NCBI GenBank assembly: GCA_964494505.1
Contig: CAZBRO010000004.1
Location: 62,001-126,000, forward strand
Direction: 5' to 3'
Source of the DNA: CAIYRG01 sp964494505
GTDB lineage: Bacteria; Pseudomonadota; Alphaproteobacteria; Micropepsales; Micropepsaceae
Length of the DNA: 64,000 bases
This document shows, one piece after another, positions 1 through 8,416 of this stretch. The translations under genes were made by a program, and so were the position numbers. The notes beneath the pieces were generated by a model, which did not search any database, had not been told where the DNA came from, and saw nothing but the letters and a program-made list of their open reading frames with translations. Position 1 is the first letter of the stretch, and each line of letters opens with the position of its first letter.

Positions 1-723
1 ATAGACGCGATCGCCGACCGTCGAATGATGATTGCGCTTGGGCACGATGACCGTTTTGGCCTCCCCGAACGCGCGCGCGAGCGGCGCTGCCGAACCTGTC
101 ATGTCGTCCTCCTCGCCGCAAACCACGAGCACCGGCTGAGTCAATGCGTGCAGCTCTTCGGGCGCGAAGATGCGGCGCGGCCGGCGGATGCAAGCCGCCA
201 TCGCCTGAAGATCGTCGCCCGCCCTTTCGCAGAAGGTGCGGAATTCCCGCGCCACGGGATCGGTGATCTTCGCGGGATCGCGCACCAGAAAGCCCCTGGC
301 GATGGTTTCGGCGGCTTCCTTGGATGCGCGGAAATAGGTCTCGCCGATGCCGCCCAGAACCGCGCGGCGCACGCGGCCCGGCGCATCGTGCATCAGCCGG
401 ATCGCGAGCTGCGCGCCCATGGAATAGCCCATGATGTCCACTTCCGGAATTTCAAGCGCGGCGAGCACGGCGATGACGTCCATCGCCATGCGGCCTTCGT
501 CGTAATCGGCGGGATCGTGCGGCTTGTCGGATTCGCCGTGGCCGCGGCAATCGACGGCGATCAGCTTGTGCCCGGCTCGCGTCAGCGTCTGATACCAATT
601 GGTGTTGGACCAGGTGATGAGACGGTTGGCGCCGAACCCGTGGATCAGCACGACCGGCGGCCCCTCGCCGATGCAATCATAGGCGATGTCGGTGCCGTCC
701 GAGGCGGTGACGAAAGAGGTCAT
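1..723 (-). CDS. alpha/beta hydrolase (C-terminus cut by window edge)
   Basis: The minus-strand frame opens at ATG 723 and stays open to the window edge (241 codons), so the stop lies outside. The translation shows the alpha/beta-hydrolase order: an oxyanion-hole motif HGFGAN near residue 33, the nucleophile elbow GYSMGAQ, and a late NHHSTVGD segment that supplies the likely catalytic histidine, so only the last few residues are missing. There is no signal peptide, so a cytoplasmic hydrolase is expected. It diverges from the DUF423 gene across 77 bases. The substrate cannot be told from sequence; it could be an esterase, a haloperoxidase-like enzyme or a ring-cleavage-product hydrolase. Confidence 0.85.
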   Translation of the reverse strand, partial: MTSFVTASDGTDIAYDCIGEGPPVVLIHGFGANRLITWSNTNWYQTLTRAGHKLIAVDCRGHGESDKPHDPADYDEGRMAMDVIAVLAALEIPEVDIMGYSMGAQLAIRLMHDAPGRVRRAVLGGIGETYFRASKEAAETIARGFLVRDPAKITDPVAREFRTFCERAGDDLQAMAACIRRPRRIFAPEELHALTQPVLVVCGEEDDMTGSAAPLARAFGEAKTVIVPKRNHHSTVGDRVY

Positions 724-800
724 GGGGCGCGTAACTCGCGCGTTTGCCGGCCGTTTGCAAGCGGGTTGCCCTGGGACACGAACCGCCGCAGCATGGGGCC

Positions 801-1166
801 ATGAACGGGCGGCTTCTCACGGCAGCGGCGAACGGGTTCCTGGCGGTGGCGGCCGGGGCTTTCGCGGCGCACGGGCTGGAGGGCCGCGTCAGCCCGCGCG
901 CGCTCGAGATTTTCCAGACCGGGGCCCATTATCACCTCACCCACGCGCTCGCCATCTTCGGAACCGCGCTGATTGGCGGTCCGGGGGCGGCGCGGGCCAC
1001 GCTGGCAGCCTGGCTGTTCGCCATCGGCATCGTTCTGTTCTCGGGCTCTCTCTATTTCCTGGTCCTGGCCGATTCGACGGCTTTGGTGCTGGCGACGCCC
1101 GTGGGCGGGGTATCGTTGCTCGCGGGCTGGGTGGCGCTGGGCCTGGCGGCATTGAAACAAGCCTGA
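801..1166 (+). CDS. DUF423 family small membrane protein
   Basis: A 121-residue, very hydrophobic protein with about four membrane segments. It begins MNGRLLTAAANGFLAVAAGAFAAHGLEG and contains FQTGAHYHLTHALA, the hallmark layout of the DUF423 (YgdD-like) family, whose usual length is about 120 residues. I chose ATG 801 because family homology begins there; an in-frame upstream extension to 744 lacks hydrophobic character. It sits 23 bases before the acyltransferase gene, so the two may be co-transcribed. Function of the family is unknown; an inner-membrane location is expected. Confidence 0.85.
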   Translation: MNGRLLTAAANGFLAVAAGAFAAHGLEGRVSPRALEIFQTGAHYHLTHALAIFGTALIGGPGAARATLAAWLFAIGIVLFSGSLYFLVLADSTALVLATPVGGVSLLAGWVALGLAALKQA

Positions 1167-1189
1167 GGCGCTGCGATTCTCCGAAAACC

Positions 1190-2065
1190 ATGCCGTCCGA
1201 CGAGACCGACAGCTTTTCCTACGCCACCGATGAGGACCCGCGGCTGAAGCGGTTGCTCATCCGCGCCATAGAGCGGATGACCGGTCAGCCCTATCTGAAG
1301 CGCCTTTATGACGAGCATCGCGCCAACCGCCCTCCGGGCGAGAATTTCTGGGCCGCCGCGGTGCGGAGCCTCGAAGTCAGGATCGTCTGCAACGAGGATG
1401 CGCTGGAACGGCTGCCCAAGACGGGGCCCCTCATCATCGTCGCCAACCATCCCTTCGGCGTGCTCGACGGCGTCATCATCTCCTATCTCACCTCGAAGGT
1501 GCGCGACGATTTCATCGTGCTCACCAACAGCGTGCTGTACCGGGCCGAAGAAATCCGCGCCCATCTCCTTCCCATCGACTTCGCCGAAACCAAGGAAGCG
1601 CTCACCACCAATCTCAAGACGCGCGCCAAAGCCAAGGCGCATTTGATCGGCGGCGGCTGCCTGGTGGTGTTTCCGGCGGGCGGCGCGTCGACGGCGCCCA
1701 AGCTCTGGAGCAGGCGCGCGGTGGATGCGGAATGGAAGAACTTCACCGCCGGGCTGATCGTGGCGGCCAAAGCGCCTGTGGCGCCGGTCTATTTCGCGGG
1801 ACAGAACGGGCGGCTCTTCCAGATCGCGAGCCACATCAGCCTCACGTTCAGGCTCTCGCTGTTCTTCAAGGAAGTGTATGACAAGATCGGGAGCGAAATT
1901 CACGTTCGCATCGGCGAACTTATTCCGTACAAGGAACTGGCGGCGTTGGACCGGAAGAACGTGATGGAGCATCTGCGCAAGGCGACCTATGCGCTCGCCG
2001 CGAACCTGCCCCATCGCGCGGTGCGGGGGCCGCGGCGGCGGCCCGCAAAGGCGAAATCGCCATGA
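1190..2065 (+). CDS. lysophospholipid acyltransferase family protein (PlsC/OlsA-like)
   Basis: A 291-residue protein. The segment PLIIVANHPFGVLDG, at about residue 80, is the acyltransferase active-site block in the NHPxGxxDG form, where His and Asp are separated by five residues as in OlsA/hemolysin-type members. A later VVFPAGG block matches the second acyltransferase motif. It probably transfers an acyl group to a lysolipid or lyso-ornithine lipid at the inner membrane. ATG 1190 is the first start that gives a coherent protein. Its TGA overlaps the ATG of lutA (ATGA at 2062), so the two are translationally coupled, although no functional link is obvious. Confidence 0.8.
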   Translation: MPSDETDSFSYATDEDPRLKRLLIRAIERMTGQPYLKRLYDEHRANRPPGENFWAAAVRSLEVRIVCNEDALERLPKTGPLIIVANHPFGVLDGVIISYLTSKVRDDFIVLTNSVLYRAEEIRAHLLPIDFAETKEALTTNLKTRAKAKAHLIGGGCLVVFPAGGASTAPKLWSRRAVDAEWKNFTAGLIVAAKAPVAPVYFAGQNGRLFQIASHISLTFRLSLFFKEVYDKIGSEIHVRIGELIPYKELAALDRKNVMEHLRKATYALAANLPHRAVRGPRRRPAKAKSP

Positions 2066-2826
2066 GCGCACAGAATCCGAGCGTCGGATTGCTGGCGACG
2101 TGCCTCGTCGATCTGTTCCGACCCGAGGTCGGATTTGCGGCCGTGAAATTGCTGGAGCTTTCGGGTTGCGCGGTCAGCGTGCCGGAGCAGAGCTGCTGCG
2201 GACAGCCGGCCTACAACGCAGGCGACCCCGCCGATGCCGCTTCGCTTGCCCGGAACGTCATCGCCGCCTTCGAGCCGTTCGATTATGTGGTCGTGCCGTC
2301 GGGGTCCTGCGGGGGAATGGTCAAAGTGCACTATCCGCGGCTGCTGGCGGATGATCCCGTATGGGGGCCCCGCGCGCAGGCGCTCGCCGGCAAGACGCAT
2401 GAATTGTTCTCGTTCCTCGCCAATGTGCGCGGAATGCGGCAGGTGGACGCCGCGTGCCAAGCCGACGCCGCCTATCACGATTCCTGTTCATCCTTGCGTG
2501 AGATGAACGTGCGCGACGAGCCGCGGCTTCTGCTCAAATCCGTACACGGATTGAAAATCTGCGATTTCGCGGAAAAAGAAGTGTGCTGCGGCTTCGGCGG
2601 CTTCTTCTCGGTGAAATATCCGGAAATCTCGGCGCGAATGGCCGACGACAAGATCGCCGACGCCAAGGCCAGAGGCGCCGATACGATCCTGGCCGGCGAT
2701 CTCGGCTGCCTGCTGCATCTGGCCGGGCGGATCGCGCGGAACGGCGAAAGCTTGCGCGTGCGCCACGCAGCCGAAGTGCTCGCCGACATGGCGGCCGGCC
2801 CCGCAATCGGCGAGTCGGAACAATGA
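2062..2826 (+). CDS. lutA: lactate utilization protein A, CCG-domain (Fe)-S oxidoreductase
   Basis: A 254-residue protein with two cysteine-rich CCG domains: SCCGQPAYNAGD near residue 45 with SGSCGG near 83, then DSCSSLRE near 142 and CCGFGGFF near 174. This is the LutA/LldE/GlpC-C-terminal fold that carries an iron-sulfur or heterodisulfide-type cluster. With LutB and LutC it is expected to oxidise L-lactate to pyruvate on the cytoplasmic side of the membrane. Its start overlaps the acyltransferase stop. It is followed by a 184-base gap, unusual inside a lut operon, filled by a nested palindrome. Confidence 0.88.
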   Translation: MSAQNPSVGLLATCLVDLFRPEVGFAAVKLLELSGCAVSVPEQSCCGQPAYNAGDPADAASLARNVIAAFEPFDYVVVPSGSCGGMVKVHYPRLLADDPVWGPRAQALAGKTHELFSFLANVRGMRQVDAACQADAAYHDSCSSLREMNVRDEPRLLLKSVHGLKICDFAEKEVCCGFGGFFSVKYPEISARMADDKIADAKARGADTILAGDLGCLLHLAGRIARNGESLRVRHAAEVLADMAAGPAIGESEQ

Positions 2827-2858
2827 CAATCATCGCTGCGCTCGATCTAAACTCTTTT

Positions 2859-2990
2859 CACCCTCCCCTTGAGGGATCGTCGAAATTATTCGAGTGGAAC
2901 GAGAGGAATTTCGGGGAGGGGATGAGCCTCTGTGAACTCCCCTCCCCGAAGCGGCCGACGCCGCTTCGACCCTCCCTCAAGGGGAGGGTG
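2859..2990. repeat. nested palindromic (REP/MITE-like) element between lutA and lutB
   Basis: Two 18-base arms, 2859-2876 and 2973-2990, are exact reverse complements of each other (CACCCTCCCC... and ...GGGGAGGGTG). Inside them a second pair of 12-base arms, TTCGGGGAGGGG and CCCCTCCCCGAA, is also complementary, and a small GAAGCGGC/GCCGCTTC hairpin lies in the right half. The whole unit could fold into one long branched hairpin in the lut transcript. It resembles alphaproteobacterial REP doublets and could attenuate or stabilise the mRNA. Confidence 0.8.
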
Positions 2991-3010
2991 GTAATTCGGG
3001 GGCGGCATCC

Positions 3011-4435
3011 ATGACTACGGATGCGCGCGAATTCCCGAGAGACGCGAGAGCGGCGCTGCGCGACCGGCGGCTGCAAGGCGCGCTCACCCATCTGAAGGAA
3101 GGCTTTCAGGTCAGGCGTGCGGCCGCCTTCGCCGCATTTCCCATTCCGTTCGAGGAATTGCGCGAGCAGGGCCGCGCCATCAAGGAATCCGCGCTCTCGC
3201 GCCTTGGCGAATTGCTGGTGCAATTCGAATCGCAGGTGGTGGCCGCGGGCGGCCATGTGCATTGGGCGCGCGACGCGGCCGAAGCGCGCGACATCGTGGT
3301 GCGTATACTGAAGGACGCGGGTGCCAAGACCGTCACCAAGGGCAAGTCCATGGCGACGGAGGAAATCGAGCTCAATCCGCATCTGATCGCCAACGGCTTC
3401 GCGCCCATCGAGACCGATCTCGGCGAATATATCATCCAATTACGCAACGAGAAGCCGAGCCATATCGTGGCGCCCGCTTTCCATCTGCAGCGCAGCGACG
3501 TGGAAGCGAGCTTCCGCAAGGAACACCAGACGCTGCCGCAGGAGCGCTCTCTGGACGACCGCCCCGCGCTCGTCGCCGAAGCCCGCACCATCCTGCGGCG
3601 CTATTTCGAATCCGCCGATGCCGGCATCACGGGCGCGAATTTCCTGGTGGCCGAAACCGGCAGCGCGATCATTGTGACCAACGAGGGCAATGGCGATCTG
3701 ACGCGCCTCATTCCGCGCACGCATATCGTGATGGCCGGCATCGAGAAGATCGTTCCCCGGCTGGCCGATGCATCGATTCTGCTGCGCCTTTTGACGCGCT
3801 CCGCCACGGGCCAGGAAATCACGTCCTATGTCAGCTTGATGAGCGGGCCAAAACGGCCGGACGATGCCGATGGACCGGAAAATTTCCACATCGTTCTGCT
3901 CGATAACGGCAGAAGCGCGGTTCTTTCGAGCCCCGCGCGCGACGTGCTCAACTGCATCCGCTGCGGCGCCTGCATGAATCATTGCCCGGTCTATGGCGCA
4001 ATCGGAGGGCACGCCTATGGCGCGACCTATCCGGGGCCATTGGGGGCTGCGCTCGATCCCGGACTCGACGGTCTTGCCAAGACCTATCACCTGCCCAATG
4101 CGACGAGCTTTTGCGGCCGTTGCGAGAGCGTCTGTCCGGTAAAGATTCCACTCACCCGCATCATGCGCCATTGGCGCAACGACGCGTTTGCGCAAGGCAT
4201 TCCATCGCGCAGGTTTGGCTTCGGACTGAAGCTTTGGAGCTGGGCGGCGCGGCGCCCGGCGCTCTATGCCATCGGCCAATCGATGGCGGCGCGCGCGATG
4301 CGTGGAATTGCCGGCAAAGGCGGGGGCTTGCGCTCACTCCCCGTCCTCACCGGCTGGTTCGTGGCGCGCGATCTGGCCAAGCCCGCGCGCAAAAGCTTCC
4401 AATCGCAATGGCGGCAGGGGAAACGTCCCAAATGA
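3011..4435 (+). CDS. lutB: lactate utilization iron-sulfur protein LutB
   Basis: A 474-residue protein of the LutB/LldF family. The N-terminal two thirds is the LUD domain (KGKSMATEEIELN near 110; GSAIIVTNEGNGD near 217). It is followed by two ferredoxin-type clusters, CIRCGACMNHCPVYG near 316 and CGRCESVCPVKIP near 370, and a C-terminal region with a RRFG block typical of the family. It is expected to pass electrons from lactate through its two 4Fe-4S centres. ATG 3011 follows the palindrome, and the stop overlaps the lutC start (ATGA at 4432), which supports one operon. Confidence 0.9.
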   Translation: MTTDAREFPRDARAALRDRRLQGALTHLKEGFQVRRAAAFAAFPIPFEELREQGRAIKESALSRLGELLVQFESQVVAAGGHVHWARDAAEARDIVVRILKDAGAKTVTKGKSMATEEIELNPHLIANGFAPIETDLGEYIIQLRNEKPSHIVAPAFHLQRSDVEASFRKEHQTLPQERSLDDRPALVAEARTILRRYFESADAGITGANFLVAETGSAIIVTNEGNGDLTRLIPRTHIVMAGIEKIVPRLADASILLRLLTRSATGQEITSYVSLMSGPKRPDDADGPENFHIVLLDNGRSAVLSSPARDVLNCIRCGACMNHCPVYGAIGGHAYGATYPGPLGAALDPGLDGLAKTYHLPNATSFCGRCESVCPVKIPLTRIMRHWRNDAFAQGIPSRRFGFGLKLWSWAARRPALYAIGQSMAARAMRGIAGKGGGLRSLPVLTGWFVARDLAKPARKSFQSQWRQGKRPK

Positions 4436-5046
4436 CGGCCGCGCGCGACGCCATTCTTCAGTCCATCGCAAAGGCCAGCGCGGCGGCTCCGGCGAAACCC
4501 GTTCCCGATTACGCGCTTCCCTCCTGGACGGCCGACACAACCGCGCACTTCGCCGCGAAAGCGAAGGCGAGCGTGGCCGAGGTCCACGAAATCGCCGCAC
4601 CGGAAGATGCGCCGGAGCGGATCACGTCCATCCTGGCCGCGGCTGGCCTCCCGCTGCGGCTGCATTTGTACGCCGATTCGCCGCTCCGCGCTTTGCCCTG
4701 GCAGCGAGCGCCCGCACTTGTCCTTTCGGCGGAACCGCCATCGGGCGACGACAGCGCATTCTCGGCCGCAGACTACGGCATCGCGGAAACCGGCACGCTG
4801 GCGTTCTTCTCCGGGCCGCGTTCCCCCTCATCCTGGCATTTCCGCCCCGGCCGTGAATTCGTGCTGCTGCCGCGCGCCTGCATCCTGCCGCGAATGGAGG
4901 ACGTCATCGCGCTCCTCACCGTCGAACGCCTGAGGCCCGCCACGCTCAATTTCGTCACCGGCCCGTCGCGCACCGCCGATATCGAGCAGACCATCGAGCT
5001 CGGCGCTCATGGCCCCCGCGCCGTGCACATCCTGATTGCCGGCTGA
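4432..5046 (+). CDS. lutC: lactate utilization protein LutC (LUD domain)
   Basis: A 204-residue LUD-domain (DUF162) protein. It has the family ending in which a YGIAETGTLAFFSGP block is followed by LLPRACILP, a membrane-near VERLRPATLNFVTGPSRTADIE segment and the terminal GAHGPRAVHILI. The start ATG lies inside the lutB stop. It completes the LutABC set that substitutes for a flavin lactate dehydrogenase. No permease or regulator (LctP/LutR) lies next to it. The following 127 bases separate it from the FIST gene. Confidence 0.9.
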   Translation: MTAARDAILQSIAKASAAAPAKPVPDYALPSWTADTTAHFAAKAKASVAEVHEIAAPEDAPERITSILAAAGLPLRLHLYADSPLRALPWQRAPALVLSAEPPSGDDSAFSAADYGIAETGTLAFFSGPRSPSSWHFRPGREFVLLPRACILPRMEDVIALLTVERLRPATLNFVTGPSRTADIEQTIELGAHGPRAVHILIAG

Positions 5047-5069
5047 GCGCCGCAATTTCCCGCGCAGCG

Positions 5070-5106
5070 TTAACCATCCGCGAACCAGGGTTAAACCGCT
5101 CGTTAA
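5070..5106 (+). promoter_or_regulatory. cluster of TTAA half-sites (CtrA-like) upstream of the FIST gene
   Basis: TTAACCAT at 5070-5077, GGTTAAAC around 5091 and GTTAATTC around 5103 put three TTAA cores within 37 bases of otherwise GC-rich sequence, 68-104 bases before the FIST start. TTAACCAT is the strong half-site of the alphaproteobacterial cell-cycle regulator CtrA (consensus TTAA-N7-TTAA). Here the last two cores are separated by eight bases rather than seven, so this is suggestive only. Confidence 0.35.
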
Positions 5107-5173
5107 TTCCGAGCCTCTATGGTTGCGGCGAAAGAACACGGGGAATCCCGCCGGAGTGCGGGAAAGGGGGCCA

Positions 5174-6310
5174 ATGCGCGCACAACAGGCATTGTGGACG
5201 GCCCATCAGGGCTGGACGGGCGATTCCAGTAGTGGACCGGCCGATCTTCTGCTCGCCTTTGGCGGCACAAAGGCAATCACGGACACGGGCTTATGGAACG
5301 ACATCGCGTCCCGCCATCCGGGCGCGATTCTGCTCGGATGCAGCACCGGCGGCGAGATCCATGGCGCGGACGTGCTGGACGAGAGTCTGTCGCTCACATC
5401 CCTCGAATTCGCTCGCACGAAGCTACGCTCCGCCGAAGCAGCCGTGGACGCGGCAGCCGATTCCTTCAAGGCCGGCCAGGCCATCGGGAACGCTCTGTCC
5501 GCGCCCGATCTCAGAATCGTCTTCGTGCTTTCCGACGGCACCCGCGTGAATGGCAGCGAGCTGGTCCGCGGTATCCGCACCCGCACCGGCAATCAGGTCG
5601 TCATCACCGGCGGCTTGGCGGGCGACGGCCCCCGTTTCGGCACCACCTATGTCGGGCTGAACGCAGCCCCGGTGCCGGGGCGCGTAGCCGCGGTCGGTTT
5701 TTATGGCCATGCGATCACCATCGGGCACGGCAGCGCCGGCGGCTGGGATGTGTTCGGCCCCGAGCGCCGCATCACCTGCTCCAGGGAGAACGTGCTCTAC
5801 GAACTGGACGGGAAACCGGCCCTCGATCTCTATAAGCGCTATCTCGGCGCCGATGCCGAAAGATTGCCCGGCAGCGCGCTGCTGTTTCCGCTGAAAGTGT
5901 TCCCGCCGGACCGTCCGGACGAGGCGCTGACCCGCACCATCGTCGCAATCGACGAGCAGGAGCGCACGATGACCTTTGCCGGCGACATGCCCGAAGGGTT
6001 CTCGGCCCAATTGATGCGCGGGAATTTTGACCGCCTGGTCGAGGGCGCGGCCGATGCCGCCCATCAGGCGGCCGTCCCCGTCAACGGCGACCAGGTAGCG
6101 GTTCTAGTGAGCTGCATCGGGCGCAAATTGCTGCTCGGGCAGCGCATCTGCGAAGAGGTGGAGGCCGTGCAGCACGTCTTTGGCGGCGGCACGGCGTTGA
6201 CCGGTTTCTACTCCTATGGCGAGGTCTCGCCGCATGGGGCAACCCATTGCGCGGAGCTCCATAACCAGACCATGACCATCACGGTTTTCGGCGAGAGCGG
6301 CTGTGCATAA
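5174..6310 (+). CDS. FIST N- and C-domain sensory protein
   Basis: A 378-residue soluble protein. The N-terminal FIST domain shows the family phrase GAILLGCSTGGEIHG near residue 50 and GNQVVITGGLAGDG near 138. The C-terminal FIST_C domain ends with GFYSYGEVSPHG near 346. FIST domains are proposed small-ligand, probably amino-acid, sensory modules tied to signal transduction. ATG 5174 follows a purine-rich GGAAAGGGGG ribosome site, and an upstream in-frame extension has no family similarity. Its last eight bases overlap the GTG start of the histidine kinase, so it is probably the input partner of that kinase. Confidence 0.88.
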   Translation: MRAQQALWTAHQGWTGDSSSGPADLLLAFGGTKAITDTGLWNDIASRHPGAILLGCSTGGEIHGADVLDESLSLTSLEFARTKLRSAEAAVDAAADSFKAGQAIGNALSAPDLRIVFVLSDGTRVNGSELVRGIRTRTGNQVVITGGLAGDGPRFGTTYVGLNAAPVPGRVAAVGFYGHAITIGHGSAGGWDVFGPERRITCSRENVLYELDGKPALDLYKRYLGADAERLPGSALLFPLKVFPPDRPDEALTRTIVAIDEQERTMTFAGDMPEGFSAQLMRGNFDRLVEGAADAAHQAAVPVNGDQVAVLVSCIGRKLLLGQRICEEVEAVQHVFGGGTALTGFYSYGEVSPHGATHCAELHNQTMTITVFGESGCA

Positions 6311-8339
6311 GCTCCTCGTCCGCCAGCTCCGCGCGGCCGCCAGGAAGGACGGCACCGGGATCGATCTCGACGCGTTCATCGCGATCGTGGATCAGACCTA
6401 TGCCGAGTTCGACCGCGAAAGGCGGCTGAACGACCGCGCCGCGAAACTGATGGAGGACGAACTCAAGGCCGCGAACGCCGAGGCCAAGCGCGAGCATGAT
6501 TCCGTGCTTGCCGCCATTCTCGACAATTCCTCGGACGGAATGATGGTGCTGCGCGAAAACGGCACCGTCATATTCGCCAATACCGCGGCCGAAAAGCAGT
6601 TTGCCGCTCAGCCCCGCGGTCTTCAGGACCTTACCATCGGCACCTTCCTCGGCGACGCCGCGGACAGCGTGGCGGCCGGAACCTATGGCGGCGGTGCGAT
6701 GCCGGAGCTTTCCGGAACGGCGCTCGACGGGCGCGTCTTTCCGGTCGAATTCTCCTTCGCCGATCTGCATATGTCGGACGGCAAGCGCCAGCTCTGGATG
6801 GTGCGCGATATTTCGGAGCGGGTGCGGACCCAGCGCGAGATCATGGAAAGCCGCATGCGCTTCCAGGATTTCGCGGAAGCCTCCTCCGATTGTTTCTGGG
6901 AGATGGACGAGACGCTCCGGCGCGTGGAGGTCACCTCCGCCATGGAGTCCGACCTCGTCGCCACCCTCCCCTCCCTGCTGGTTCCGGGCTTGGACGGCCG
7001 CCCCCCGGAGGGCGTGGCCGACGATGTCTGGCGCGCGATGCGTCACAATCTTTTGGCGCGGCAACGGTTCCGGCTCCGCATCGACCTGAGCGGGCGGGAC
7101 GGCGAGATGCTCTACATCGCCGTCGGCGGCAAGCCGGTGTTCGACCTGGACGGCAATTTCCGCGGCTATCGCGGCACAGCCCGAGATGTCGCGCGCGAGG
7201 TCCTGGCGCGTGAAGCCGCACGCCGCGCCGAACGGCGCCTGATCGAAGCCCTGGATGCCGCCCCTTCGGCGGTGGCGCTGGTCGATCCCGACCTTCAGCT
7301 CGTGAACGGCAATTCGGCTTTGCGCGCCTTGGCGGCAGCCCATGGCGAGCGCCTTCCCTTCGGGGGCTCCTTCTCCGGCTTTCTGTCGCGCCTGAAGGCC
7401 GACGCCGTTTCACCCGAGACGCTGCGCAGCCTTGCCCAATCCGGCGAGATGCGCGAGCTCGCCATCGGGGAAGCCTGGTATCTCGTGGCGGCGGGCGGCC
7501 TTTCCGACGGCGGCATGGTGCTCATCTTCTCCGACGTCACCGCACTGAAACAGCGCGAACGCGAGCTTGCCGAAGCCAAGCTCATCGCCGAATCGGCGAG
7601 CCGTCTGAAGTCGCAATTCCTCGCCACCATGAGCCATGAGCTGCGCACCCCGCTCAACGCCATCCTGGGGTTTTCCGAAGTCATTCGCGACGGAGTCTTT
7701 GGCCGCACCTCCAATTCCTGGGACAAATATTCGGAATATGCCGCCTCGATCCACGCGAGCGGGCGGCATCTTCTGTCGCTGATTTCCGAGATTCTCGATC
7801 TGTCCAAGATCGAGGCCGGCGCCTATGTGCTCGACATCCGCACCGTCGACCTGCGCGACCTGATCGATGCGGCGCTGACCATCGTCTCGCCTGCGGCCGA
7901 GAAGGCGGGCGTGACGCTGAACGCAATCGTGCCGGAGGAACCCGTGTGGCTCGCGGCCGATGAGCGCGCCCTGCGCCAGATCGCCATCAACATTCTGGCC
8001 AATGCGGTCAAGTTCACGCCGAGCGGCGGCAATGTCAGGGCCGAGATGTCGGTGAGCGATATAGGCGTCCATCTTTCCATTACCGATACCGGCATCGGCA
8101 TTGCCAAAGAGCATGTCGCGACGGTGTTCGACCTGTTCCGCCAAGTGGATTCCAGCATTCGCCGCCGCCATGAGGGCACCGGGCTGGGCCTCGCCATCAC
8201 CAAGCGTTTGGTCGAACTGCATGGCGGCACCATCAGCCTGGAAAGCGAGCCCGCGGTCGGCACAACGGTCAAAGTCACGCTGCCGGGCAGGCTGCAAAGT
8301 GCGGCGGTGGCGCCCGTCCGCCGGGAAGCCGTCGCTTAG
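6303..8339 (+). CDS. multi-PAS sensor histidine kinase
   Basis: A 678-residue cytoplasmic kinase starting at GTG 6303. A helical N-terminus (residues about 25-75) leads to PAS domains at about 72-180, 185-300 and 305-415, then a HisKA domain with FLATMSHELRTPLNA, placing the phospho-acceptor His at residue 445. The ATPase domain follows, with NILANAVKFTPSGG (N box), DTGIGIAKE (G1) and GTGLGLAI (G2). No transmembrane segment is evident, which fits an intracellular signal received through the overlapping FIST gene. No response-regulator gene or receiver domain is present nearby, so it is an orphan kinase. Confidence 0.92.
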   Translation: MHKLLVRQLRAAARKDGTGIDLDAFIAIVDQTYAEFDRERRLNDRAAKLMEDELKAANAEAKREHDSVLAAILDNSSDGMMVLRENGTVIFANTAAEKQFAAQPRGLQDLTIGTFLGDAADSVAAGTYGGGAMPELSGTALDGRVFPVEFSFADLHMSDGKRQLWMVRDISERVRTQREIMESRMRFQDFAEASSDCFWEMDETLRRVEVTSAMESDLVATLPSLLVPGLDGRPPEGVADDVWRAMRHNLLARQRFRLRIDLSGRDGEMLYIAVGGKPVFDLDGNFRGYRGTARDVAREVLAREAARRAERRLIEALDAAPSAVALVDPDLQLVNGNSALRALAAAHGERLPFGGSFSGFLSRLKADAVSPETLRSLAQSGEMRELAIGEAWYLVAAGGLSDGGMVLIFSDVTALKQRERELAEAKLIAESASRLKSQFLATMSHELRTPLNAILGFSEVIRDGVFGRTSNSWDKYSEYAASIHASGRHLLSLISEILDLSKIEAGAYVLDIRTVDLRDLIDAALTIVSPAAEKAGVTLNAIVPEEPVWLAADERALRQIAINILANAVKFTPSGGNVRAEMSVSDIGVHLSITDTGIGIAKEHVATVFDLFRQVDSSIRRRHEGTGLGLAITKRLVELHGGTISLESEPAVGTTVKVTLPGRLQSAAVAPVRREAVA

Positions 8340-8416
8340 CGCAGGCGGCGCGGCCTTGCGTGGCCGGAGCGGCGCGGTCTACTAGCACGACGCCGTGGCC
8401 CGAGACCGTGCCGTTC

